Source: Ophiocordyceps camponoti-saundersi (nom. inval.) (lineage: Eukaryota; Ascomycota; Sordariomycetes; Hypocreales; Ophiocordycipitaceae). Taken from it: a stretch of 64,000 nucleotides of DNA. The stretch spans positions 1 through 64,000 of the forward strand of contig PDHQ01000087.1 in NCBI GenBank assembly GCA_003339415.1, written 5' to 3'. The position numbers and the translations under genes were made by a program. The notes below the pieces were generated by a model, which was given only the letters and a program-made list of their open reading frames with translations, had not been told where the DNA came from and made no database searches. Shown one piece after another: positions 13,267-25,034 of the stretch (its first letter is position 1; every line of letters begins with the position of its first letter).

Positions 13267-13455
13267 GCTAAAGACTAATTTTTTAGTCTTTAGTCAGTTA
13301 CTAACTAACTAAAGACTAAAAGTAACTAACTAAAATTAGTTACTATAAGGACTTTAGTCACTTAGTAACTAATTTAGTCCTTAAAAATAAGGACTTTAAT
13401 TAGTCAGTCCGGACTAACTAAAAAAAGACTAAAAAGTTACTAACTAATTTTAAAC
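13267..13455 (+). repeat. Third copy of the TTAGTC-word terminal repeat
   Basis: Same orientation as the left terminal repeat at 698-904, sharing TTTTTTAGTCTTTAGTCAGTTA, the GTCCGGACTAACT core and the TTTTAAAC inner limit. It lacks the CTTACGTAAG outer palindrome. No opposing partner is present in the window, so it is either one end of a broken element or an independent short palindromic (MITE-like) insertion. Confidence 0.5.
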
Positions 13456-14683
13456 CTTAGTTATATTTATAAGATAGCTAAACTTATTTTACTTTAACTT
13501 AGTAAAGGTATATTATAAGGAAATAAGAAAGTTTTTAAGTAAAATTTTTTTAATATTTTTCTTATAAACTTTAAAAATAAAATAAGGTTTAATAAAATTA
13601 CTTAATTAAAAAGTAAAATAAAAAAGTATTTTATTTTATACTTTAAAAGGGAAAGCTTATAAACTTTTAAAAATTAAGTATAACTTAAAAAAATACTTTT
13701 TTTCTAAATTAGTTAAAATAGTTTAATACTTAAGGTTTACTTATAGAAATTTTTATAAGTTTACTAAAATTATATATTAATTTTATAATCTAAACTTTTT
13801 ATTAATTAGTAAATAGAAAATTTAAGTATTTTTTACTAAGTTTAACTATCTTATAGCTAAGATTTAAGTTTTTCTAGCTAAGATTAAGTATACGCTTTAA
13901 AATTATTTATTTACTAACTATAACTTAAGCTTTTATTAAATACTAAAAACTTATATATAATATATAAAGAATTTTATAAGTATATAAAAAACGCTTTATT
14001 TTACTAAAAAAGAGTTTACTTATTAAAAAGCTATATAAAAAGCTTAGTAAAGTAATAAGGTAACTTTAATAATATAAAAAAAACTATAATTATAATTATA
14101 ACTTTATATTAAAAAAGCTAGCTTTTAAGTAAAAATAAAACAAGTTTATTAAGAAAATAATATTTATTTTATTTATAAAAAAACTATATAGCTAAAAATT
14201 ATTTTAATTAAGAAAACTTAGAAAAGTTTATAAAGTTTTAATACCTCCGCTTAATTAATAAAATAACTTTCTTTAATTTAATAACTTTTATTTAAGAAAA
14301 AATTAAAATTAATATAAAGCTTCTTAATAATTTTAAAAATATTATATATATAATAAAAAGTTAAAAAGTTATTTACTATTAATAGTTAAGTTTAAGTTAA
14401 TAATATTATTTTTTATATTTTTATCTTATATAATATTAAAGTAAATACTTATTCTTTAGTTAATTATTATTTTATAAAATAAATAATAAAGCGCTTAAGC
14501 GCTAAGCTTATTTTTATTTATTTTATTCTTTTTATTAATTTTCAAAGCTACTAAGCTAGCTTAGTTTATAAATACTTAATTATTACCTTAATAATTAATA
14601 AATAGTATTTTTCTTAAAAAATCTGCTAAAAAATTAATTATATTTAGAATCTTTTTATTTGCTTATTTTAGATAACTAAGAAA
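13456..14683. other. RIP-degraded AT-rich DNA, no gene seen
   Basis: Roughly 1.2 kb of extremely AT-rich sequence up to the edge of the copia element. It is probably an old repeat, judging by the loss of CpA/TpG, but no family is recognisable and no partner copy was found in the window. Confidence 0.45.
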
Positions 14684-15390
14684 TGTAAGTGCTAGACAGA
14701 AGTCGGATAGCACTTTATAAGTGCTAGATAGAAGTCGGACAGCACTTTCGATCGGTTTAAGGTCGGGAAGATAATTAATTATCTAGCAATAAAGATTTAA
14801 ATAATAGGATTATTAGATATAGAAGCGCGTTTAAATCGGATTAGAATAGTAGTAGTTTTATAATAATAGGTTAATAATAGAATTATTTAGAAGGTAGGGA
14901 AGAGAGTAAGTGATTAAAATTACTATCTACTAAGTAGTAAGAAAACCTCTTCTTTAAATACTTAATTTCTTATAAATATAGTAACCTTTCCGGTTAAGAA
15001 GAGGGTTATTCTATATGCTAGAAGATAACGTATTTAGGAGTGTTTTCGGAAGTCCGGAAAGTATTATAGTTAGTTTAATATTCGGCTTTCCGTATTACCT
15101 ATTACTATAAAGTTTAGAAACGCTGACCGTGACGGATCCGTATAAGGTTTTAAAGGTTTATATTATTCTTAGCCTTAAAGGGCCGGAGCCTTATATACGA
15201 AGGTAATAATATATTATACTAATACTTTTAAGGTATAAAATAATAACCTTAGTTATTTATTTATATAATAAATATAATAAAATACTAGATTTTTTATATT
15301 ATATTATAAAGTAGTTATTATATTTTTATATTAGTTATTTATACCTTTATTATTTATTATAAAGAATAAAAATTAATATAAGCACTTATA
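14684..15390 (-). repeat. Copia 3' LTR (LTR A) with duplicated outer end
   Basis: The part homologous to the other LTRs is 14716-15390 (675 bp). Outside it, 14684-14715 repeats the first ~32 bases of the LTR, giving two tandem copies of the terminal hairpin word (AAGTGCT...AGCACTT). The outermost copy keeps an intact TG at 14684-14685, while the inner one reads TA. Confidence 0.8.
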
Positions 15391-15609
15391 GCCTCTTTTA
15401 AATAAATACGTTTAGTTATTTATTTATTATTTATTATAAATAGGATAAAAATTATAAGACCTATAATATAATATTATTTATTTTATTAATAAAATTTAAA
15501 AACCTTTTATAAAAAGGAAAATAGTAAAAGTAATAGTTTAAAAAAAATTATAAGAGGAAAATCTAAGAAAAGCTTAAATAAGATAAAAAACCTCTTTATT
15601 AAAATAAGC

Positions 15610-18600
15610 TTATTTTAAAGATAATAGATTAGTAAGACCGTGGAAGGTAATGCTATCTAATTTTTTAGTAAAGATATCTACTATATTATCCTTACTTTTA
15701 GTATAATAAATATTTATAAGTTTATTTCTTAAGTTTTATCTTAAATAGAAATAAGTTAGGTTAATATATTTTAACCTTTTATAAAATTTAGGATTTTCTG
15801 CTAGCCTTAAAGTTATAGTATTATCTATTAATAAATAAGGTATTATAGTAGGTATTTTAATATTTAAGCTATTATTTATTAATAAAAATAGCTTATTAAG
15901 GTATAAGGCTTCTTTATTAGCCTCCCTTAAACCTATAAACTTAGCCTCGTAGCTGCTAAGTGCTATAGCTTTTTATTTAGCATAGGACCAGCTTATAATA
16001 TTATTATATATAAAAAAATAATAACCTAAAATGCTTTTTCTTTCTATTAAATTAAAGGCCTAGCTAGTATCTAAAAAACCTGTAATATAATAGCTATTAT
16101 AAGGTATATTACCTTTATATATAATAGCTTTATCTAGATATTTATTTAAATATTTCTAGATAGTATTTAAAGTATTTATATATATAATATTAGGTTTACT
16201 GCTAAATCTAGTATAAGATATAATAGAATATAATATATCGGGTCTTATTTATAAGGCTAAATATAATAGAGAGCTTATTTCCCTCTAATATTATAATATT
16301 ATTTCTTTATTAGGCTATATAATAGCTTTCTTTAATTTATTTCTAAGCTTCGAAGGTATATCTAAGAAGCCTATATATTTTTTATTTAATTCTTTAAGCT
16401 TATTTCTAGTATATTTTTCTTAAGTTATTTTTAGCGTATTATTTTACCTATTAAAAATAATATATATACCTAAAAAGTCTTATAGATAGCTTAAATCTTA
16501 TACTTTAAAGTCTTTATTTAATTTCTATAATATATTTATTATAATATTATTATTCTTAGCGGCTACTAATATATCGTCGACGTATATTACTAAAGCTATT
16601 TTTAGCTTTTTATTTATAAATACCCTTTTATCTAATAAAAGAGGATAAAATCCCTATTTTTTTAGCGTAGTAGCTAAATAATTATACTATAGTTTAGGAC
16701 TTTATTTTAAGCCGTATAACGCTTTTCTTAATTTTAAAACTAAGTTATTAGTTTTAATCAGGTTTTTATAATTCGAAGGAAGCTTTATATTATTTTTATT
16801 ATAGTAATCCTTTATTATAAATTCCTCGAATTTAGTAGGTAATTTTATATAGATTTTAGTATCTATTTTAGCGTAAATAAAGGTATTTTTTATATTATAT
16901 TACTTTACTATTAAATTATTTTATAAAGCTATTAATAATAATAACCTTATACTTTTAGGTTAGGTAGTAATAGAAAACGTTTCTAAGTAATCTAAGCCGT
17001 ATACCTAATTAAAGCCTTATATTATAAAGCGGGCTTTATATTTAGTTATATTATTATTATTATCCCTTTTAAGCTTATAGACCTAATAGCCTCCTAAATA
17101 ATTTCTATCCTTAGGTATTATTTTAATTTCCTAAGTTTCTTATTTAATTAATTTATCTATTTTAGATTATATAGCTTTTTTCTAATTTAATTTATTATTA
17201 CTATTTAAAGCCTATTTAGTTATTTTAGGCTTTATAGAATCTGGATTTTCTAGCGTATATAAAATAGCTATAATATTCTTTTCTTTTAGAATACTATTTA
17301 TTTTAAGGTAAGATTCATAGTCTTTTAATTCTTCTATAAGCTTTTTAGGTATTCTTACTTTTATAGAAGGTAAATCCTTTATTTTATTATTTCTACTATT
17401 ATTATATTCTTATAATAGTTATTTATTAGCTAATTCTACTATTTCCTTCTCTTTTTCCGCTATAAGGGATCGAGTTATAGAAGGAATAGTATTAAAATCT
17501 AGCTATATATTATTTTCTTCTTTTTTATTATTATTATCCCTTTATATAAAGTTATCTTCTAAAATAACTATATCTTATAATATAATTATAGTTCTTTTAT
17601 TAAAATCCTAGATCTTATAAGCGTTATCTAAGTAGCTTATAATAATTCCTTTATTAGCCCGAGGGTCTAATTTAGTACTAGGATTCTTATTTTTATAATA
17701 AATAATATTACCGAATATTTTAATCTTATCTAATTCTTCGATAGATAAAGTAGTATTATTTTTTAATTTATAGGGAGTTTTATAGTCTAATTTACTATAT
17801 AGAGACTTATTATATAGATAAGTAGTAGTAATAATAGCTTCCCCTTATAGATAATAGGGCAGGTTAGCTATATATAAAATAGTATATACTTTATCTAATA
17901 ATATTTTATTTATTCTTTCTATTTTACTATTAGGCTTCTTAGTATTAAGTAGGCTAGTATTATAAATAATACCTTATTTTATATAATAGTCCTTTATATT
18001 ATATATAAATTCCTTAGCGTTATCTATAAAAACTTACTTTATTTTAATATTATTATTATTATTTTTAACCCTTATTTTATAATTAATAAATTCTTATAAA
18101 GTACTATATTTTGTTTTTATAAGTGCTATATCTAAGAATCTAGTATAAGAGTCTAAAAACGTAATAAAATACGTATATTTATTATAAGTAGGAATTTTAA
18201 TAAGACCTTAGATATCTATACTTATTTTTTCTAAGTATATATACTATATAGTAGAAGCTTTCTTATTAATCTTATTAGTTAATTTAGCTTATATATACTC
18301 TTTATATTATTTTACTTATTTAATACTATTATAATTAAATTTAATAGTATTATCTTTACTTTTTAAGAATCTAATTAGAATTCTATAATTAATATGCTTT
18401 AGTTTTTTATACTATAGAAATAAATCTATTTCTTTACTAATATTTAATATATATTCTTTATTATTTATATTCCTCTTAAGCTTATTATGCTTATACTTAG
18501 TAATTAAGTAAGGTAAATAATAAAGATTATTAAATTTATAGCCTTTAGCTATCTTTTTATTATTTATAAATAATTATACTATTTCTATATAAATTAAAGC

Positions 18601-20100
18601 ACTTATTTTATTAAAGTAAGATTATAATAGTATATTAATACCTAATTTAGGTATATAAAATATATTGCTTAATTTATAATACTATTTATTATTTTTAAAC
18701 TAGAAAATAACGTCTCTAGCTCCCTTTACTACTATAGTATTTGCTTTTCCCTATTATACTTTTATATTAATAAGCTTATAGTTAATTAATAATTCCTTAT
18801 TAAATACTATATATTTTATTATACTTATATTATAAAGGAAATACGTTATATTTTTATTATTACTATAGGTATTAGAGGTAGAAAAAATAGAATTTTGCAT
18901 TTTTCGCAATCTATTACTATTAATATTTAAATTTATAAATCCTATAGTATTATTATTAGTTATATTATTAATAGAAGGAAGAAAGGTATTATTTACCTAT
19001 ATAGGGATATTAATAAATTCGACTTCTTCGTTAGAATTAGATTATTCCCTTTATTCTTCTTTAACTTCTTCTTCTTCTTCGATCTCTTCGATCTCTTCTT
19101 CGTCTAAATTTAATTAAGTTATTCGATCGTTTTTCGTAAGAAGGACTGTTTTCTTAGTCGTTTTTCAAGCCGGTTTATAATAAGGATTTTTCATTTTCTT
19201 TAGAATAGGACTAACAGGGGAATTCACAATAGCTATGATTTTTTCCTTTATTTTCCTCTCTTTCCGGGCTTTTAATAAAGCCTTTATTTGCTATATTTTT
19301 CTCTTTTCTTCCGAAAAGGTATCCTTTTATTCTTACTAATTAGGTGCTTTATAGGGGTATAAATACTAGTATAAATCTACTTTATACCCTTTATTTTTAT
19401 AATTTAGGCAAAAAATAATTTCTTTCTTCTACTTATAAGGCTTCTTACCTTTATAAGAGGTATATAAAACTTTCTTAGAAGTAGCTGAAAAAGTATTTCT
19501 TTTCTCTTCGTTTATAAAGGAAGAGAAGAGGGTCTCGAGGGTATACGCTTTTTTATTATTTCGTAAGGCTTATATAATATTTATTATAAAGCCTCGATAT
19601 TCGTTTCGTAAGCTTATAAGCGTTAAGCTTATTATAACGATTTCGGGTATCTCGATATCCCTAAAAAGAAGCTCTTTATAGCTTAATTTTATCTTATTAA
19701 GATAAACTTCTATATTACCTTCCGTATAATACGTATTAAATAAATCCCTTATAAGAAGGAAATTCGACGTAAAGGAAGAGGGATTATAAAAGTCTTTTAA
19801 CTTATCTTAAGTAACTTTAGTATCTTTAATATACTTTATTTACGTTAAGGGACCGTTATCGATAAATAGCCTTATAAGGGCTAAGGCGTTTTCGGTTTTA
19901 ACGTTACTTTCTTACTATATAGTAAGTTAAAGTTTCTCGCGAATAAGGGCACTTTCTATACGTAAAGCTTATATAAGATAATTCTTTAAGCCCTAAAGCT
20001 TCGAAAAATCGTACTAAACCTTAGAAGATATATTTCTTAGCTAAGGTATAGCTTATCTATCTATAAGTATTTTTATTATTTTTTCTAGATTTTTATAGCC
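15610..20100 (-). pseudogene. Copia gag-pol polyprotein, RIP-inactivated
   Basis: Minus-strand remnant of a copia polyprotein in the order gag, protease, integrase, reverse transcriptase, RNase H. Seen directly: a CCHC-type zinc-knuckle region in gag near 19380-19450 with several Cys/His codons turned to Tyr; an intact reverse transcriptase YVDD catalytic box at 16573-16584 followed by ILVA; and the RNase H segment near 15925-15990, where the copia signature around ALSS.EAK is readable. Integrase is inferred from its position between these, about 17.4-18.8 kb. The frame is broken throughout by TAA/TAG codons. The gag end (about 19050-19260) keeps more CA/TG than the rest. Translation is impossible now, but the family assignment is firm. 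Confidence 0.85.
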
Positions 20101-20127
20101 TTTTTAAAGTAAGAGGAATTACTACTA

Positions 20128-20800
20128 TATAAGTGCTAGATAGAAGTTAGATAGCACTTTCTATCGGTTTAAGGTCGGGAAGATAATTAATTATCTAGTA
20201 ATAAAGATTTAAATAATAGGATTATTAGATATAGAAGCGCGTTTAAATCGGATTAGAATAGTAGTAGTTTTATAATAATAGGTTAATAATAGAATTATTT
20301 AGAAAGTAGGGAAAAGAGTAAGTAATTAAATTACTATTTACTAAGTAGTAGGAAAACCTCTTCTCTAAATACTTAATTTCTTATAAACGTAGTAACTTTT
20401 CTAGTTAAGGAGAGGGTTATTCTATATGCTAGAAGATAATATATTTAGGAGTGTTTTCGGAAGTCCGGAAAGTATTATAATTAGTTTAATATTCGGCTTT
20501 CTGTGTTACCTATTTCCGTAAAGTTTAGAAACGCTAACCGTGATAGATCCGTATAAGGTCTTAAAGGTCTATATTATTCTTAGCCTTAGAGGGCTAGAGC
20601 CTTATATACGAAGGTAATAATATATTATACTAATATTTTAAGGTATAAAATAATAACTTTAGTTATTTATTTATATAATAAATATAATAAAATACTAGAT
20701 TTTTTATATTATATTATAGAGTAGTTATTATATTTTTATATTAGTTATTTATACCTTTATTATTTATTATAAAGAATAAAAATTATTATAAGTACTTATA
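20128..20800 (-). repeat. Copia 5' LTR (LTR B)
   Basis: 673 bp direct copy of LTR A, differing mostly by transitions. It starts TATAAGTGCTAGATAG and ends AAGTACTTATA. Immediately inside it, the minus strand reads TAGTAGTAATTCC, a possible RIP-altered tRNA primer-binding site beginning TGGTAG. That reading is weak. Confidence 0.85.
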
Positions 20801-23369
20801 AAAATAAATAGTATTCTAAAAGAAAAGAATATAATAGCTATTTTATATATACTAGAAAATTCGGATTTTATAAAGCTTAAAATAACTAAATAAGCTTTAA
20901 ATAGTAATAATAATTTAGATTAGAAAAAAGCTATATAATCTAAAATAGATAAATTAATTAAATTAGAAACCTAGGAAATTAAAATAATACCTAAGGATAG
21001 AAATCCTTTAGGGGGCTATTAGGTTTATAAGCTTAAAAAGGGTAATAATAATAATATAACTAAATATAAAGCCCGCTTTATAATATAAGGCTTTAATTAG
21101 GTATATAGTATAGATTACTTAGAAACGTTTTCTATTACTACTTAACTTAAAAGTATAAAGTTATTATTATTAATAGCTTTATAAAATAATTTAATAGTAA
21201 AGTAATAGAATATAAAGAATGCTTTTATTTACGCTAAAATAGATACTAAAATCTATATAAAACTGCCTGCTAAATTCGAGGAATTTATAATAAAGGATTA
21301 TTATAATAAAAATAATATAAGGCTTCCTTTAAATTATAAAAACTTAATTAAAACTAATAATTAAGTTTTAAAACTAAGAAAAGCGTTATATAGCTTAAAA
21401 TAAAGTCTTAAACTATAGTATAATTATTTAGCTAATATATTAAAGAAAAAGGGATTTTACCCTTTTCTATTAAATAAAGGGGTATTTATAAATAAAAAGC
21501 TAAAAATAGCCTTAGTAATATATATTAATAATATATTAGTGGCCGCTAAGAAAAATAATATTATAATAAATATATTATAGAAATTAAATAAAGACTTAAA
21601 AGTATAAGATCTAAGCTATTTATAAGACTTTTTAGGTATATATATTATTTTTAATAAGTAAAATTATACGCTAAAAATAACTAAGGAAAAATATACTAGA
21701 AATAAGCTTAAAGAATTAAATAAAGAATATATAAGCTACTCAGATATACTTTTAAAGCCTAGAAATAAATTAAAAAAAGCTATTATATAGCTTAATAAAG
21801 AAATAATATTATAATATTAGAGGGAAATAAGCTCTTTATTATATTTAGCCTTATAAATAAGACCTAATATATTTTATTCTATTATATCTTATGCTAAATT
21901 TAGTAGTAAACCTAATATTATATATATAAATACTTTAAATACTATTTAAAAATATTTAAATAAATACCTAAACAAAGCTATTATATATAAGGGTAATATA
22001 CCTTATAATAGCTATTATATTAAAGGTTTTTTAAACGCTAGTTAGGCCTTTAATTTAATAAAACGAAAAAGTATTTTAAGTTATTATTTCTTTATATATA
22101 ATAATATTATAAGCTAGTCCTATGCTAAATAAAAAGTTATAATATTTAGCAGCTATAAGGCTAAGTTTATAAGCTTAAAAGAGGCTAATAAAGAAGCCTG
22201 ATACCTTAATAAGCTATTTTTATTAATAAATAATAGCTTAAATATTAAAATACTTATTATAATACCTTATTTATTAATAGATAATATTATAGCTTTAAAG
22301 CTAGCAGAATATCTTAAATTTTATAAAAGGTTTAAGTATATTAACCTAACTTATTTCTATTTAAGATAAAATTTAAGAAATAAGCTTATAAATATTTATT
22401 ATACTAAAAGTAAGGATAATATAATAGATATCTTTATTAAAGAATTAAATAGTACTACTTTCTATAGTCTTATTAATCTATTATCTTTAAAATAAGCTTA
22501 TTTTAATAAAGGGGTTTTTTATCCTATATAAGCTTTTCTTAGATTTTCCTCTTATAATTTTTTTTTATAATAAACTATTACTTTTATTATTTTCCTTTTA
22601 TTTTAAAAAGGTTTTTAAGTTTTTTTAATAAGTAATACTATATAATACTATATTATATTATAAGTTTTATAAGTTTTATCTTATTTATAATAAATAATAA
22701 ATAATAAATAAATAACTAAATATATTTATTTAAGGGAGGCTATAAGTGCTTATAATAATTTTTATTTTTTATAATAGATAATAAAGGAATAAATAACTAA
22801 TATAAAAATATAATAACTATTTTATAATATAATATAAAAAATCTTATATTTTACTATCTTTATTATATAAATAAATAACTAGGGTTATTATTTTATACCT
22901 TAAAAGTATTAAGTATAATACGTTATTACCTTTGTATATAAGGCCCCGGCCCTTTAAGGCTAAGAATAATATAGACCTTTAAGACTTTATACGGATCTGT
23001 TATAGTTAGCGTTTCTAGACTTTACGGAAATAGGTAACACGGAAAGCCGAATATTAAATTAACTATAGTACTTTTAATAACCCTCTTCCTAACAGGAAAA
23101 GTTACTATGTTTATAAGAAATTAAGTATTTAAAAAAGAGCTTTTCCTACTACTTAGTAAATAATAATTAAATTACTTACTCTCTTCTTTACTTTCTAAAT
23201 AATTCTATTATTAACCTATTATTATAAAATTATTACTATTCTAATTTTATTTAAATACGCTTTTATATCTAATAATCTTATTATTTAAATTTTTATTACT
23301 AGATAATTAATTATCTTCCTAACTTTAACCTAATTAAAAGTGCTGTCCGACTTTTATCTTATACTTATA
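20801..23369 (+). mobile_element. Truncated Ty1/copia element in opposite orientation
   Basis: The 3' portion of a second copy of the same copia family. Plus-strand pol starts mid-reading at 20801, equivalent to about 17300 of the first element. It runs through reverse transcriptase and RNase H to a polypurine tract (AAGGGAGGC) and a 3' LTR at 22741-23369. The YVDD box of the first copy reads YINN here (about 21520-21534): both catalytic Asp codons went to Asn by G-to-A changes. The missing gag, protease and integrase are not found left of the first element, so this copy was truncated by rearrangement rather than simply interrupted. Confidence 0.85.
22741..23369 (+). repeat. Copia 3' LTR (LTR C)
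   Basis: Reverse complement of LTRs A and B. It begins TATAAGTGCTTATAAT and ends TTATACTTATA, 629 bp long with some internal deletion relative to the other two. It closes the truncated copia copy. Confidence 0.8.
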
Positions 23370-24283
23370 TTTAGTATATCGGATATATAAATTATTAATA
23401 ACGCTAGCTTATTTATCTTAAGATTTCTTAGTAAAATTAACTAATTAATTAATATTAAGTATAATTATAATAGCGCCCTTTACTTTTAAATATAAGGAAA
23501 TATAAAAATAATTAATTAATACTTAAGTTAGAAGCTATAGTTTTATATAAGTAAGCGTTAGGATAATTAGAGTATTTTCCTTCTTACTTTAGATCTTATA
23601 TATAACTCTTTTTAGCACGCGTTAATTAGTATAGCGCTATTTATAATCGCTTTTAGAAAGAATATTTAAAACCTCCTTTTAATTACTAGCTTTTTAAACC
23701 CCTTAAATATTTTAAGCCTTATTATTATAGCTTATAAACTTATCGCCTAAGTATAGGAAATATAATAATAAGTATAAGCTATAGCTAAGAAAACGCGTAA
23801 TAAGTAAAAAATATAAGCTAATAAGAAATATCGCTTAGTAAACTTTATAGTTAATAATAAAATATTCCTTAGCTATAAAGGTTTCTTTATAACTACCCTT
23901 ATAACGCGCCTTAACTTATAATAATTAAGACTTTTTATAATTATTAAGGAATAAAGCTATAATTATATTTTTAACTTATTAAATAGCTACTAGATAATAA
24001 ACTTATTTTATACTAATTACTTTTAAAAAGCTACTATAAATCTCTTACCTAAGTAAGAGACGCCTCTTATTAAATTAAAAAATATTAATAATATAATAAA
24101 ATAGGAGGTAAATTAAATCTTTTAATCTTATATAATAAGATAATATTATTAGTTAAAATACTAAGTTTACTAATATAGCTATAACTTAGATAAGATATAA
24201 TACCCCGCTAGGAATTTTCTATATATATTAATAGCTTTAAAAGAATTTTATAACCGCTTCCTAATTACCGCTAGCTTGCTAGT
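23370..24283. other. Degraded repeat DNA, unidentified
   Basis: RIP-type sequence with a little more G+C than its surroundings and no recognisable motif. A short word, AATACCCCGCTA, near 24200 recurs near 45345, which may mean both stretches descend from the same repeat family. I could not align them further by eye. Confidence 0.35.
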
Positions 24284-24298
24284 TAATCTTTAATATTA

Positions 24299-24428
24299 TA
24301 ATAAATTATACGCTAGTATGCCTTATATAGCTTAGAACTATCCTTTATATATTCTTAGAGGGGGAAAAACCGGAGAACCTAGAGTAAAACCCTCCCCTCA
24401 AGCGTTACCTCAGCTTCGGGTCGGACCC
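24299..24428 (-). mobile_element. 5'-truncated LINE fragment, 130 bp
   Basis: Contains only the 3' end of the ORF1-only LINE family plus a short AT tail at its left edge, so it reads on the minus strand. It is flanked by a 15 bp TSD, TAATCTTTAATATTA at 24284-24298 and TAATCTCTAATATTA at 24429-24443, one C/T apart. This is the classic product of incomplete target-primed reverse transcription. It keeps CA/TG words (TATGCC, CTCAAG, CTCAGC) that are mutated in the long copies, consistent with a fragment too short to be recognised by RIP. Confidence 0.85.
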
Positions 24429-24443
24429 TAATCTCTAATATTA

Positions 24444-24779
24444 AATTAAAGCCGCTACTATAAATTATAATTATAAAGATAATAATTAGGATAATATTAT
24501 AATTTCCCTAAGCGCTTAGTTATATTATTACTATTATTAGTCTTAATAAGTATATAAAAACCTTTATTAACGGGTAATATTATATGCTAGCTTTTATAAG
24601 GATTTCCTATAAATATTTTATAGTAATTTTAAAAAATTTCTAACTACGCTTATATAACTTTAAAAACCTTATTATAAAATTACTTAGAAAGGACCTTAAG
24701 GGAAATTACTAGAAAATATAATTATATCCTTACTTAGATTTTACTATACTCTTTTCTATCTCTACTAGCACGTGCCCTT
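24444..24779. other. AT-rich spacer, no gene seen
   Basis: About 335 bases between the LINE fragment and the solo LTR with no recognised feature. The last five bases, CCCTT, are the left TSD of the solo LTR. Confidence 0.45.
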
Positions 24780-25029
24780 TATAAAGGTTCTACACTCCTT
24801 AACGTCTGCAAGAAGCTGACTCTATTAATATAGAATAACTTAAGAGGTTCTAAAGTATATGCGGTATGCGTACTTAGGGTTATAGTCCGTGTATAGCCCG
24901 CGCCCGTCCCGCGCGCGGCGCTAACTAATCGTATATACCTATATATACCCCGCGCCCGTTATACGCGCGGACTTAACTAAGCACCCCCTACGTAACTTAG
25001 CTATTCGGGCGTAGCCCGAATCCCTTATA
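24780..25029 (-). repeat. Solo LTR of the gypsy element found at 35998-42686
   Basis: 250 bp reverse complement of the LTRs at 35998-36246 and 42437-42686, with a perfect 5 bp TSD CCCTT at 24775-24779 and 25030-25034. A solo LTR with TSD is the scar of recombination between two LTRs. It is the least mutated copy and keeps many CG, CA and TG words. Inside it a ~55 bp unit centred on CCCGCGCCCGT...CGCGCGG is present twice in tandem, giving GC-rich potential hairpins. Confidence 0.9.
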
Positions 25030-25034
25030 CCCTT

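Larger units (their letters stand above)
14684..20800 (-). mobile_element. Ty1/copia LTR retrotransposon, two LTRs, inactivated
   Basis: Two direct LTRs (14716-15390 and 20128-20800) flank a minus-strand gag-pol region in copia order. Reading the minus strand, the 5' LTR is the right one. A polypurine tract (AAAAGAGGC) abuts the left (3') LTR. The LTR ends are short inverted repeats, TGTAAGTGCT...AGCACTTATA, with TG..CA decayed to TA..TA by RIP. No matching 5 bp TSD is visible (AGAAA on the left, AAAAT on the right). On the right the sequence runs straight into a copia fragment of opposite orientation, so one flank was rearranged. Confidence 0.88.
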
